Counted from the stretch's first letter, positions 16,884 to 25,759 are shown. The stretch is DNA of 64,000 bases from an uncultured Paracoccaceae bacterium (GCA_947503965.1 CANNFU010000002.1:310001-374000); one strand, 5' to 3'. A program made the numbers and translations. Notes: a model not told the origin generated them from the letters alone.

Positions 16884-18101
16884 ATGAGCACACCAGACAA
16901 AGATTCCCCCGCCGTCACCGCCGCCATTTACGCCGGCTGCGCCATTGCTTTCATCAGCTTCGGCTTTGCCGCGACCTTTGGCGTCTTCCTGCGCCCCATG
17001 ACCGAGGCATTGGGCTGGCCGCGTGAGGTTTTCGCGCTGTCCATGGCCATTCAGGCGATCTGCTGGGGGGTGACACAGCCGCTGGCCGGGATGGTCGCGG
17101 ACCGCTATGGCAGCGGGCGGGTGCTGGTCTTTGGCGCACTGGTTGCCGCTGCAGGCTTTGGTCTGCGCGCCTTCACCATCGACCCGCAAATCTTCATCTG
17201 GTCCGGCGTGATCGTCGGGATCGGCACAGGCGCGGCCGCATTCCAGATCGTGATCATCGCCCTGGGCAAGATCGTCTCATCGGCGCGGCGCAGCTTCATC
17301 CTTGGGCTTGGTACGGCTTCGGCCTCTGCGGGGATGTTTATTGCCGCCCCGATGTCGGTTTTTCTGATGGACCGGTTCGGGCTGCAAAACGCTATCCTTG
17401 CGATTGCGATCAGTTTTCTGTTCATCGTCCCGATGGCGTTCTTCATCAACCGTGTCTCTGTCCCGACGGTCACGGCGGGCAACAGCCGCTTTGGCTACGC
17501 GATCAAATCCGCGTTTCAGGACCGGGCCTATGTGCTTTTGTTCTTTGGCTTCTTCGTCTGCGGCTTCCATGTGGCCTTTATCCAGACCCACCTGCCCGCC
17601 TATATCGTCGATGAAGGCCTGCCGGTATCATTGGGCGCATGGTCACTGGCGCTGATTGGCCTTCTCAATATCGCCGGTTCCTTCCTGTCCGGCTGGTCCG
17701 GGCAGCGGATGTCGAAAAAACGGGTGCTGAGCGGCATCTATTTCACTCGGGCCATCGTGATCACACTCTTCATCCTCGCCCCGCTGACGCCGGGTGCGAT
17801 TTTCGTCTTTTCTGCGGCGATGGGGCTTTTGTGGCTGTCGACCGTCCCGCTGACCACAGCCCTTGTCGCACAAACGCAGGGGCTGACATATCTGTCGACC
17901 CTGGGCGGGTTCATCTTCCTCGGCCACCAATCAGGCGCATTCCTGGGGTCGTGGCTGGGCGGGCGGATCTACGATATCTACGGGCATTACGGGCCGATGT
18001 GGTGGGCGGCGGTGGCATTGGGTCTTTTGGCGACGCTTCTGCATCTGCCAATCCGCGAAACACCGGGGCCATTGGCCAAAGCCACCTTACCCGCGGAGTA
18101 G
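16884..18101 (+). CDS. MFS transporter 1
   Basis: 405 aa, twelve hydrophobic segments. The loop between helices 2 and 3 carries GMVADRYGSGRV, the MFS motif A. The overall look (EVFALSMAIQAICWGVTQPL, GFFVCGFHVAFIQTHLPAYI) is that of the oxalate:formate antiporter/monocarboxylate-type MFS branch found widely in Rhodobacterales. Inner membrane; substrate unknown. The next MFS gene starts a few bases after its stop, so the two are probably cotranscribed. Confidence 0.88.
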   Translation: MSTPDKDSPAVTAAIYAGCAIAFISFGFAATFGVFLRPMTEALGWPREVFALSMAIQAICWGVTQPLAGMVADRYGSGRVLVFGALVAAAGFGLRAFTIDPQIFIWSGVIVGIGTGAAAFQIVIIALGKIVSSARRSFILGLGTASASAGMFIAAPMSVFLMDRFGLQNAILAIAISFLFIVPMAFFINRVSVPTVTAGNSRFGYAIKSAFQDRAYVLLFFGFFVCGFHVAFIQTHLPAYIVDEGLPVSLGAWSLALIGLLNIAGSFLSGWSGQRMSKKRVLSGIYFTRAIVITLFILAPLTPGAIFVFSAAMGLLWLSTVPLTTALVAQTQGLTYLSTLGGFIFLGHQSGAFLGSWLGGRIYDIYGHYGPMWWAAVALGLLATLLHLPIRETPGPLAKATLPAE

Positions 18102-18105
18102 ACCC

Positions 18106-19308
18106 ATCGGCTACAACCGCCATTTCCTGACCGCAACGGGCATCATCGCCGCCGTCATTCTGGCGCAGGACATGCTTGCTTTCGCACTGCCCCTGCTTGC
18201 GCTGGAAATCAGCGGAACAGGCACGGGTCTGGCGCTGATCAAGGGGGCGGGGTTCATTCCGAACATCCTGTTTGCCGTCTTTGTGGGCGTGATCAATGAC
18301 CGGATGCGCAAGGCAACAGGCTTTCGGATCTACAGCCTGCTGCTGGCCGGCTCCTGTGCCGCACTTTGGGCATTGATGCTGGCCGATCTGGTCAGCATCG
18401 CAAACCTCGCGCTGTTCGTGATCTTCCTGAACGCCGTCGGCTATGCCATCGGCAATCTGCAATTCACATTGCTGCGGCTGACCGTCCCGCAAGAACAGCT
18501 GAGCGATGCGACCGCGCTTGGCAGTGCGATCAACGCGGTTATTACGACGATCGGCCCGGCGGTGGGTGGGCTCGCATTATTTACCCTCGGCGGAACAGGC
18601 TTGGTTGGCTGCGTCACGCTGCTCCTGGCATTCAGCGCGGTTGCGGCCTATACGGTGCAGCCCGAAGAAACACTGGCACCCAAAACACCGTTTTGGCCGT
18701 CGCTGCGCGAAGGCTTTGCCGTTTTCGCGAAAAACCGCGAGCTGTTCATGATGACAATCGCCGTGGTGCTGACCAACGCGGCGGCAGGCGCGTTCTTTGT
18801 CGGGCTGCTTTTGAAACTGAAAACGCAGCTTGGCGCGAATGACTTCGAAACCGGGCTTGTGGTCGCGGCCGCCGGGGTCGGCTCGGTCATTGCCGCCACC
18901 TATGCGCCACGGATCAGGCGGCATGTGGGATATCGGGCCGCGTTCTTTTGGCCCATCTGGCTTTTGGGGCTGCTTAGCCTTGCCACTGCCGCGGCCCCCA
19001 CGATCCTGATCCTGTTCGTGATCAGTTTCCTCGAAGGGGCCGTTTCGATTTTCTATAATATCGGTATCTGGTCCTATCGACAGGAAAGCACCGAAGCCGC
19101 CCATATGGGTCGGGTCGCGGGGATCACCGGGGCGATCTTCAAGCTGCTGATGCCGCCGGTCATATTCCTGTCCGGCTGGCTGGCCGATGCGGACGCAATC
19201 AACAGCGTCTTTGTGATGGCCACCGGCCTTTTTGTCGCCGCCGCCCTGTTTCTCAGCTTTGTTGCACGCTGGGGCTGGCCGAGGCGCGTACCGATGACTG
19301 CGGCCTGA
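18106..19308 (+). CDS. MFS transporter 2 with a probable AUC start codon
   Basis: 400 aa if started at ATC 18106. The in-frame N-terminus GYNRHFLTATGIIAAVILAQ is a proper first helix, but no ATG, GTG or TTG precedes it. GGAG at 18095-18098 stands seven bases before the ATC, overlapping the stop of MFS 1. The first ATG (18172) would cut away helix 1 and has no usable ribosome site. Similarity is to MFS_3/EntS-type exporters. A start-codon mutation or sequencing error is the alternative. Confidence 0.8.
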   Translation: MGYNRHFLTATGIIAAVILAQDMLAFALPLLALEISGTGTGLALIKGAGFIPNILFAVFVGVINDRMRKATGFRIYSLLLAGSCAALWALMLADLVSIANLALFVIFLNAVGYAIGNLQFTLLRLTVPQEQLSDATALGSAINAVITTIGPAVGGLALFTLGGTGLVGCVTLLLAFSAVAAYTVQPEETLAPKTPFWPSLREGFAVFAKNRELFMMTIAVVLTNAAAGAFFVGLLLKLKTQLGANDFETGLVVAAAGVGSVIAATYAPRIRRHVGYRAAFFWPIWLLGLLSLATAAAPTILILFVISFLEGAVSIFYNIGIWSYRQESTEAAHMGRVAGITGAIFKLLMPPVIFLSGWLADADAINSVFVMATGLFVAAALFLSFVARWGWPRRVPMTAA

Positions 19309-19383
19309 CGCGACATCCCTGCCCCTTTACGGCCCTGCCCCTAAACCCTATATGTTTGCTCAGGAATACGGGGAACGGATACC

Positions 19384-19746
19384 ATGACCGACAGCAATGC
19401 CCAGCTAGAAGGCGCACCGATGATCGCGCCATCGACCACCGACCATCCGCTTTACGAGGATATCGTGCAGGCCTGCCGGTCCGTCTATGACCCTGAAATC
19501 CCGGTGAATATCTATGACCTTGGGCTGATCTACACGATCGATATCAAGGACGATAACGCCGTGAATGTGATCATGACCCTGACGGCCCCTGGTTGCCCCG
19601 TGGCAGGCGAGATGCCCGGCTGGGTCGCTGACGCGATCGAACCCCTGCCCGGCGTGAAACATGTTGACGTGGAAATGACGTTTGAGCCGCAATGGGGCAT
19701 GGACATGATGTCCGACGAAGCCCGGCTTGAACTGGGGTTCATGTAG
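19384..19746 (+). CDS. SufT-type Fe-S assembly protein (DUF59/MIP18)
   Basis: 120 aa. The core YDPEIPVNIYDLGLIYTI followed by TAPGCPVAGEMPG, with the conserved Cys, is the MIP18/SufT signature. These proteins help mature iron-sulfur proteins in the cytosol. A 25-residue N-terminal lead is normal for alphaproteobacterial SufT. A SufA-like carrier lies 3.5 kb downstream but is not in the same operon. The acetyltransferase gene follows within 8 bp of the stop. Confidence 0.85.
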   Translation: MTDSNAQLEGAPMIAPSTTDHPLYEDIVQACRSVYDPEIPVNIYDLGLIYTIDIKDDNAVNVIMTLTAPGCPVAGEMPGWVADAIEPLPGVKHVDVEMTFEPQWGMDMMSDEARLELGFM

Positions 19747-19753
19747 CGGCCCG

Positions 19754-20332
19754 ATGCCTGAAATCAGCCAGATGGCGCGGATGACCGCCGGAGAGTTGTA
19801 TCTGCCGGGTGATCCAGAGCTGGTGGCCGCCCGCAAGCGCGCGCAGTTGCTGATGCGGGACTATAACCAAACAATCTATGGCGATGACGCAGACCGCGCG
19901 CGTATTCTTGGCGCACTTCTGGGCAGCGATAAAGGTGCGGTGATCCGGCCACCCTTTTACGTGGACTATGGCAGTAACATCCATCTTGGGCAGGGTGTGT
20001 TTCTCAATTACGGTTGCGTATTGCTGGATGTTTGCCCCATCATGATCGGGCCGGACACGCAAATCGGCCCCGGCACGCAGATACTGACGGCAGATCACCC
20101 ACGCGATCCAAAGGTTCGCGCTCAAGGGTTAGAGATGGGCAAACCCATTCATATCGGCGCAAATGTCTGGATCGGTGGCGGCGCGCTGCTGTTACCGGGC
20201 GTGACAGTTGGGGACGATGCCGTGATCGGCGCGGGCGCGGTTGTAACCCGCGATGTTGCCACAGGACAAACTGTGGTTGGCAACCCGGCACGTCCGTTGG
20301 CTGGTGATGACAGGACAGACGTCTTGTCATAG
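19754..20332 (+). CDS. Sugar O-acetyltransferase, Maa/LacA type
   Basis: 192 aa. An N-terminal Mac domain (MTAGELYLPGDPEL ... RDYNQT) is followed by left-handed beta-helix hexapeptide repeats (IHIGANVWIGGGALLLPGVT). The catalytic His is in LTADHPRDP. The family transfers acetyl from acetyl-CoA to a maltose, galactoside or similar hydroxyl. ATG at 19754 lies eight bases after the SufT stop; translation of both from one message is likely. Confidence 0.88.
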   Translation: MPEISQMARMTAGELYLPGDPELVAARKRAQLLMRDYNQTIYGDDADRARILGALLGSDKGAVIRPPFYVDYGSNIHLGQGVFLNYGCVLLDVCPIMIGPDTQIGPGTQILTADHPRDPKVRAQGLEMGKPIHIGANVWIGGGALLLPGVTVGDDAVIGAGAVVTRDVATGQTVVGNPARPLAGDDRTDVLS

Positions 20333-20407
20333 CGTTTTTATAGAGTTGTCGATGTTCCGTTACAAAACCCAATCATCCGGGCTTTATTGAAAACAGCGGA
20401 GTCGACT

Positions 20408-21610
20408 ATGAAACGCCTTTACATCACCCTGATCGCCAGCCTTGCGGGCACAACAGCCATCGCAGATGCGCATCTGACCTACGGGCCACGTCCGGCCTTT
20501 CTGATTGCACAAATGGACGACAGCCCATTGAAAACGCAGTTGGAATCCTGTGCGGCACAGACCCCGCAGCGCAGTGATTTTTCCATCGGTCACAGGGGCG
20601 CACCGCTGATGTTCCCCGAACATACGGTCGAATCCAATGTGGCTGCGGCGCAGATGGGTGCGGGCATTCTGGAATGTGACGTCACCTTTACATCCGATCT
20701 GGAATTGGTCTGTCGGCACGCGCAGAACGACCTGCACACGACAACCAATATCCTTGTCACCGATCTTGCGGCGCAATGCACGACACCGTTCACGCCTGCC
20801 TCGGATGAAACAGCTGCCAGCGCCGAATGCCGGACCAGCGACATCACATTGGCGGAATTCCAGACGCTGGAACCCAAGATGGATGCATCTGACGGCACCG
20901 CAACAACGCCCGAAGAATACCTTGGCGGCACCGCCAATTGGCGCACGGATCTTTATGCGAACAACACCACACTGATGACCCATGCGGAATCCATCGAAAT
21001 CTTCCGCGATCTGGGGGCCAAGTTCACGCCGGAACTGAAATCGCCATCCGTCGACATGCCCTTCAACGGGTTCAGTCAAGCGGATTACGCGCAGAAACTG
21101 GTCGATGAATTCAAGGCTGCGGGCGTACCGGCCTCGGACGTCTGGCTGCAATCGTTCAACCTTGAAGACGTGCTCTACTGGATTGAAAACGAACCGGAAT
21201 TCGGCGCACAGGCCGTCTATCTGATGGATGAATACGACATCGAAGGCTATTCGCCGCTTGATCCATCCACTTGGCCCAACACCATGGAAGAGCTTAAGGC
21301 GATGGGCATCCAGTATATCGCACCACCCACATGGATGCTGCTGACACTGGAAGACGGCAACATCGTGCCTTCCCCGCTTGCGACCGCGGCGCAAGAGGCG
21401 GGGTTGAACATCATCACCTGGACACTCGAACGCTCTGGCCCGTTGGCAGGCGGTGGCGGCTGGTACTATCAGACCGTAACCGAGGCTATCGACAATGATG
21501 GCGATTACTTCGAGGTGCTTGATGTACTGGCCCAGCAGGTCGGTGTTGTAGGGGTCTTTTCCGACTGGCCTGCGACCACGACCTATTACGCGAATTGCAT
21601 GGGGCTTTGA
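20408..21610 (+). CDS. Periplasmic glycerophosphodiester phosphodiesterase
   Basis: 400 aa. The signal peptide [21 protein letters not shown] is cleaved near residue 21. The GDPD domain starts with [14 protein letters not shown] (catalytic His/Arg and metal Glu) and [12 protein letters not shown] (metal Glu/Asp), with the second catalytic His in CRHAQNDL and ITWTLERSG near the end. It hydrolyses glycerophosphodiesters from lipid turnover to glycerol-3-phosphate, a phosphorus-scavenging role. GGAG lies six bases before the ATG. Confidence 0.9.
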   Translation: MKRLYITLIASLAGTTAIADAHLTYGPRPAFLIAQMDDSPLKTQLESCAAQTPQRSDFSIGHRGAPLMFPEHTVESNVAAAQMGAGILECDVTFTSDLELVCRHAQNDLHTTTNILVTDLAAQCTTPFTPASDETAASAECRTSDITLAEFQTLEPKMDASDGTATTPEEYLGGTANWRTDLYANNTTLMTHAESIEIFRDLGAKFTPELKSPSVDMPFNGFSQADYAQKLVDEFKAAGVPASDVWLQSFNLEDVLYWIENEPEFGAQAVYLMDEYDIEGYSPLDPSTWPNTMEELKAMGIQYIAPPTWMLLTLEDGNIVPSPLATAAQEAGLNIITWTLERSGPLAGGGGWYYQTVTEAIDNDGDYFEVLDVLAQQVGVVGVFSDWPATTTYYANCMGL

Positions 21611-21704
21611 CGCCCAGCGCCCTGATCCGGTCACGGGTCAGGGCATTCGACCTTGCACTTGTCCCTCGCCCGCGCCAGCATGGCGAAAAAAGATCGAGGG
21701 GCCG

Positions 21705-22310
21705 ATGCCGAATTACGCCGTTCTGACAGGCGACATCGTCAAATCATCACAACTGCCCGAGGGCGGGCTGGACCGGATTTTCGAAAGTCTGACCAAGGTT
21801 GCCGACACGATCGGCGGATGGCAGGGCGCACCCACCTATTTTACCCGCAACCGGGGCGATGGCTGGCAAATGGCCGTGTCCCCGGCCTTTGCCCTGCGCG
21901 CGGTCTTTGCCACCCGCGCGGCGGTACGGATGGTGGACAAACGCTATGACACGCGCGTCGCACTGGCCCTTGGCAAAGGCACGATCCCCGGCGATACGCT
22001 CGCCGATGCATCCGGCCCGGCCTTCACCGCTTCAGGGCAAGCACTTGAAGCGATGAAACGGAAGATAACCACTATTTTCGCCGAAAAGTCAGGGGCTTAT
22101 ACGGCGATCCTGCGCTTGTCTGATGAAATCATCAAAGGCTGGACCGAGGCCCAGGCCGAGGTCGCGCTGCTTGCGCTTGCGCCCGATAAACCGACACAAG
22201 CAGCACTTGCATCGACCCTTGGCGTGACCAAACAAACCATTCAGGCCCATATTGACGCATCCGGTGTCGATGCCTTGATCGAAGCATGCGAGGTGATGGA
22301 TGGCGCATAA
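21705..22310 (+). CDS. SatD-family protein: cyclase-like domain plus helix-turn-helix
   Basis: 201 aa. The N-terminal part reads like a class III nucleotide cyclase palm: VLTGDIVKSS with Asp10, NRGDGWQMA with Asp52 (spacing 42; about 44 in true cyclases), then TRVALALGKG and SGPAFTASGQALEAM, aligning with the cyclase GDAVNxAxRLE segment, though the Asn and Arg of true cyclases are not kept. The C-terminus (PTQAALASTLGVTKQTIQAH) is a helix-turn-helix. Four palindromic repeats follow immediately, then a DUF3307 membrane gene, so autoregulation is likely. The SatD family has no settled function; the cyclase link is my inference. Confidence 0.75.
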   Translation: MPNYAVLTGDIVKSSQLPEGGLDRIFESLTKVADTIGGWQGAPTYFTRNRGDGWQMAVSPAFALRAVFATRAAVRMVDKRYDTRVALALGKGTIPGDTLADASGPAFTASGQALEAMKRKITTIFAEKSGAYTAILRLSDEIIKGWTEAQAEVALLALAPDKPTQAALASTLGVTKQTIQAHIDASGVDALIEACEVMDGA

Positions 22311-22311
22311 G

Positions 22312-22436
22312 GACAGCCATATTCGCCTGCCTTTCTGCATGACAGCCATATTCGACTGTCTTTCCGTAAGACAGCCACATTCGACTGTCTTTATGAATAA
22401 CAGTCATATGCGGTTGTCTTCACACAAAACAACCAA
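22312..22436. repeat. Array of four 29-bp repeats with alternating inverted half-sites
   Basis: Units start at 22312, 22341, 22370 and 22399, each exactly 29 bp, with a fifth left half-site at 22428. Each unit has the form GACAG-N10-CTGTC; the best are GACAGCCATATTCGACTGTC and GACAGCCACATTCGACTGTC. All nine half-sites fit a near-common RRCARBC and alternate in direction. The array fills the gap between the SatD-type gene and the DUF3307 gene, ending about 20 bp before that ATG, so it must contain or overlap its promoter. Period 29 is not divisible by three and no spacers exist, so it is neither coding nor CRISPR. Confidence 0.85.
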
Positions 22437-22457
22437 AATACACCTAAGGGCCACCCG

Positions 22458-23159
22458 ATGCTGACCACCGCCCTCGCCCTGTTTCTTGCGCATCTGCTGG
22501 CGGACTATCCGCTGCAAAACAGCTGGATCATCGCGAACAAAAAACGGCCAGAGGCGATGGCGGCCCATATCGGCATCGTTTTCGTGCTCAGTTTTCTGGC
22601 GCTCAAGGGCGAGATCATCCCAACCCTGGCCATCACCGGTGCCCATCTGGTCATCGACCTGGTCAAAACGCATTATGCGCCCGACCGGCTGGCCAGCTAT
22701 CTCGCGGACCAGCTTGCCCATTACGCCACAATCGCGGGGGTGTTATGGTTCTGGCCGGATCTTGCACTGCTCTGGCCGGATGCCACGGTCTGGATACAAT
22801 ACGCCCTTGCCGTCAGCGCTGGGCTGATCCTGTGCGTCTCTGCCGGCGGTCCGGCCATCGGGTATCTGATGGAGAATTTCAAAACCATCGAACATGCAGG
22901 ATTGCCTGCCGCTGGTCGCACGATCGGCGTGCTCGAACGCGCGCTGATCTATCTCATGGTCCTTGTAGGCCAGCCCGCCGCCATCGGCTTTCTGATCGCC
23001 GCCAAATCCATCCTGCGGTTTAACACCGCCTCAAGAGACCAGCAGGCCAGCGAATACGTGATCATCGGCACGCTGGCCTCGTTTGGCTGGGCGCTTTTGG
23101 TCAGCTATGCGACACTGTCACTCATCACAATCGCCGGCATCGACCCCACCCCATCTTGA
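22458..23159 (+). CDS. DUF3307 polytopic membrane protein
   Basis: 233 aa, about six membrane helices. The family signature HLLADYPLQNSWIIANKK is at residues 11-28, followed by AHLVIDLVKTHY and ADQLAHYATIAG. The His/Asp pairs fall inside or at the ends of helices and look like a possible intramembrane metal site (inference). The C-terminal part GRTIGVLERALIYLMVLVGQ is strongly conserved-looking. SatD and DUF3307 genes are recurrent neighbours in other bacteria. The ribosome site is AAGGG. Confidence 0.82.
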   Translation: MLTTALALFLAHLLADYPLQNSWIIANKKRPEAMAAHIGIVFVLSFLALKGEIIPTLAITGAHLVIDLVKTHYAPDRLASYLADQLAHYATIAGVLWFWPDLALLWPDATVWIQYALAVSAGLILCVSAGGPAIGYLMENFKTIEHAGLPAAGRTIGVLERALIYLMVLVGQPAAIGFLIAAKSILRFNTASRDQQASEYVIIGTLASFGWALLVSYATLSLITIAGIDPTPS

Positions 23160-23204
23160 GCGGCGCACCAGACTGCCCTACATAAGGCAATGAAGGAGAA
23201 CACA

Positions 23205-23567
23205 ATGTTCGGCATTCCAGGCAAGCAAGCGGTCACGATCACAGACAAGGCCGCCGCACAGATCGCGAAACTGATGGAAAAGGACGGCCATCAGGGGCTG
23301 CGCATCGGCGTCAAGAAAGGCGGCTGTGCGGGCATGGAATACACGATGGACTATGTGACCGAAGTGGACCCGCTGGACGAAGTCGTCGAACAGGATGGTG
23401 CACGCGTCATGATCGCACCCATGGCACAGATGTTTCTGTTCGGAACCGAGATTGATTACGAGGTATCCCTGCTCGAATCCGGGTTCAAGTTCCGCAATCC
23501 CAATGTGACAGACGCGTGCGGCTGCGGTGAATCGATCAAATTCGACGAAAGCCTGATGGCCAAGTAA
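23205..23567 (+). CDS. SufA/IscA-type Fe-S carrier
   Basis: 120 aa A-type carrier that holds and delivers iron-sulfur clusters. The three ligand cysteines are visible: one in KKGGCAGMEY and two in the C-terminal DACGCGES. ATG at 23205 follows AAGGAG; the GTG/ATG-initiated longer frame from 23190 is unlikely. The stop overlaps the next start (TAATG), coupling it to the TfoX-like gene. Confidence 0.9.
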   Translation: MFGIPGKQAVTITDKAAAQIAKLMEKDGHQGLRIGVKKGGCAGMEYTMDYVTEVDPLDEVVEQDGARVMIAPMAQMFLFGTEIDYEVSLLESGFKFRNPNVTDACGCGESIKFDESLMAK

Positions 23568-23860
23568 TGTCTGTCAGCGATGCCGATATCGCGTTCGCAA
23601 CAGACCTGTTCTCTGATCTTGGCGGGCTGAAATCGCGCAAGATGTTCGGCGGTCTTGGGCTTTATCATGATGGCGTCATCTTCGCGGTCGTCAGCAGCGA
23701 AGGGCGCATCTACGTCAAGACCACCCCTGACACGGCGACAGCCCTGGCCGATGAAGGGGCCGAACAATTCCACAACATGCCCTACTGGTCCTTACCCGAA
23801 AGCACCTTGGATGACCGCGCAACCGCCTGCGACTGGGCGCGCAAATTCCTGACCGCCTAA
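23567..23860 (+). CDS. TfoX/Sxy N-terminal domain protein
   Basis: 97 aa, a lone TfoX N-terminal domain (SRKMFGGLGLYHDGVIFAVV, KTTPDTATALADEGAEQFHN, MPYWSLPES). In gammaproteobacteria TfoX/Sxy activates competence; single-domain alphaproteobacterial versions are of unknown role. Translationally coupled to the sufA-like gene by a one-base overlap. Confidence 0.85.
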   Translation: MSVSDADIAFATDLFSDLGGLKSRKMFGGLGLYHDGVIFAVVSSEGRIYVKTTPDTATALADEGAEQFHNMPYWSLPESTLDDRATACDWARKFLTA

Positions 23861-24774
23861 CCGGTCTGCAAGTGCACGTAAGTCTCGGCAAAGCGCGCTT
23901 CGAGATGCGCGCGCGCATTGATTACCTTGCCTGACCCAAGGGGGGCCACATTCGCATCGTGATTAGGGTTAAAGAACAGCGGCACCGATATCCGCTCTGC
24001 CTGCGTGCCGACCACCCGATGTGGGGTCGCCTTGACGATGCCATTGGTCCACATCTCCAGCATCTCGCCGAAATTGATCACGAATTCCCCCGGGGGCGCT
24101 GACACCGCGATCCAGCCCCCACCCCGCTTGCGCACCTCCAGACCGGGCGCACCATCAGTGGCCAACAAGGTCAGACAACCGTAATCGGTATGGGTCGCGA
24201 TGCCGAAATCCTTTTCGCCAGCCCAGGCAGGACGTTCGGGATAATAATTGCCACGCAGCAGCGCCATAGGCCGGTCAAACTGATCGCGGAAGTATTCGCC
24301 GTCTTCGCCCACCGCATCGGCAATCGCACACAGCAGATCCAGTGAAAACGCCGTCGCCTGCGCGTAATAGGCACGCAGTGTCGTGGCAAAGCCCTTCGGC
24401 TCTGCGGGCCACAGGTTCGGGGCGTAACTTGACAATGCGGTCAGCGGATCACCTGTCGGCAGTTCCAACCCGCAATCAAAGACCTGCTTGTAATCAGGGT
24501 TCGCATCCGGATCGACCTGTTCGGACCCGGGTGCGCCCCAACCGCGGTTCGATCCGGTCCGGGCCATGTCATATGCAGCCTTCCTGGCGGCGGGCAGCGC
24601 AAAGAACGCGCGATAGACCGCAAGTACCTTTTGCGCCGCAGCCTCTGATATCGGCGTGTTGTGCACGGTCATAAAGCCGACACCGGTTGCCGCCTCTGCC
24701 ACCCCCGCCATGGTTGCAGGATCGCGGGCCAGCAAAGCGGCGGCATCAATACGGGGAATGCGCTGTTCGGTCAT
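23857..24774 (-). CDS. Isopenicillin N synthase-like 2OG-Fe(II) dioxygenase
   Basis: 305 aa. Double-stranded beta-helix core with iron ligands THTDYG (H-x-D) and PHRVVG (distal His), and the 2-oxoglutarate-binding RISVP (R-x-S). The N-terminal region [20 protein letters not shown] is typical of the plant-type 2OG oxygenase superfamily. Substrate unknown. Convergent with the TfoX-like gene (4-bp overlap at the stops) and divergent from tpiA. Confidence 0.88.
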   Translation of the reverse strand: MTEQRIPRIDAAALLARDPATMAGVAEAATGVGFMTVHNTPISEAAAQKVLAVYRAFFALPAARKAAYDMARTGSNRGWGAPGSEQVDPDANPDYKQVFDCGLELPTGDPLTALSSYAPNLWPAEPKGFATTLRAYYAQATAFSLDLLCAIADAVGEDGEYFRDQFDRPMALLRGNYYPERPAWAGEKDFGIATHTDYGCLTLLATDGAPGLEVRKRGGGWIAVSAPPGEFVINFGEMLEMWTNGIVKATPHRVVGTQAERISVPLFFNPNHDANVAPLGSGKVINARAHLEARFAETYVHLQTG

Positions 24775-24841
24775 GGTCCTCTTCCCGTTGGTTCATGAAA
24801 TTGATAGCAAGTCCCAATACCATACAAAAGGATGCTGCCCC

Positions 24842-25582
24842 ATGCTTCGCAAACTCGCCGCCGGAAACTGGAAAATGAACGGGCTGCGCGCCAATCTGGC
24901 AGAGCTTGCCAAACTGGAAGAAAAACACGGGGATGCGGGCGTTGATATCCTGATCTGCCCGCCTGCCACGCTGATCAGCGCCTGCGAGGATACGCCGTTT
25001 GATATCGGTGGGCAGGATTGCCACATGGCGACCTCGGGTGCGCATACGGGCGATGTGAGTGCCGAGATGCTGGCGGATGCCGGGGCCAGCTATGTGCTAA
25101 CCGGACATTCCGAACGGCGCACCGATCACGGCGAAACCGATGCCATGGTCGCCGCGAAATCGCAGGCAGGCTATGATGCGGGGCTGATCGCGGTCATCTG
25201 TATCGGTGAAACACTGGACGAACGCGAAGCAGGCACCACGCTTTCCGTCATCGACACGCAGCTGGCCGGATCAATCCCCGCGACTGCGGATGCCGAAAAC
25301 ACCGTGATTGCCTATGAACCGGTCTGGGCCATTGGAACCGGTAAAGTTCCGACGCTGGAACAAATCGCCGAGGTCCACGCCCATATCCGCGCCCGCCTGA
25401 CAGAGCGGTTCAGCGACGGGGCCGAGATGCGCATCCTTTATGGTGGTTCGGTCAAAGGCAGCAACGCCGCCGAGATTTTCAGCGTACCCAATGTGAATGG
25501 CGCACTTGTCGGTGGTGCCAGCCTGAAGGCGGCAGATTTTTCACCGATCATCACCGCGCTGGAGGCTGCATCAAATTTCTAG
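24842..25582 (+). CDS. tpiA: Triosephosphate isomerase
   Basis: 246 aa. It interconverts dihydroxyacetone phosphate and glyceraldehyde-3-phosphate. Catalytic residues are visible: Lys in AAGNWKMNG, His in LTGHSERR and Glu in [11 protein letters not shown]; the phosphate loop is [13 protein letters not shown] at 24842 sits nine bases after AAGGA; the longer frame to 24656 is antisense to the dioxygenase. The last codons (Ser-Asn-Phe-stop) lie inside the left arm of a palindromic element, which may have replaced the native C-terminus. Confidence 0.96.
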   Translation: MLRKLAAGNWKMNGLRANLAELAKLEEKHGDAGVDILICPPATLISACEDTPFDIGGQDCHMATSGAHTGDVSAEMLADAGASYVLTGHSERRTDHGETDAMVAAKSQAGYDAGLIAVICIGETLDEREAGTTLSVIDTQLAGSIPATADAENTVIAYEPVWAIGTGKVPTLEQIAEVHAHIRARLTERFSDGAEMRILYGGSVKGSNAAEIFSVPNVNGALVGGASLKAADFSPIITALEAASNF

Positions 25583-25759
25583 AGGATCGTCCTCAAAGTC
25601 TGAACCATACCTTGGCTGAGGGCCCGCCCGATTGATAAATCGGGCAGCCCCCGACCGCCCCCATGGGCGGGGGCTTCACCCCCACCCGCGGTCGGGAGCT
25701 GCCCTCGTGCTATTAAAAAAGTATTCCAGATGAATTGGACGACGCTCTAGAAATTTGAT
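25570..25759. mobile_element. MITE-like 190-bp element with nested inverted repeats
   Basis: Outer arms ATCAAATTTCTAGAG (25570-25584) and its exact reverse complement (25745-25759) are 15 bp; extending inwards they match over 23 bp with three mismatches. Inside lies a 17-bp stem with one mismatch (GGGCAGCCCCCGACCGC against GCGGTCGGGAGCTGCCC) enclosing smaller GC-rich hairpins, plus a separate GCCCGAT/ATCGGGC hairpin. No ORF. It sits between convergent genes and supplies the tpiA stop codon. It could also act as a bidirectional terminator. Confidence 0.6.

Noticed and set aside
20384..21634. 416-codon minus-strand ORF
   Set aside because: It is antisense to the glycerophosphodiesterase gene, which has a signal peptide and catalytic motifs.
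22312..22436. CRISPR array
   Set aside because: Repeats are contiguous at 29 bp with no spacers, and no cas genes are present.
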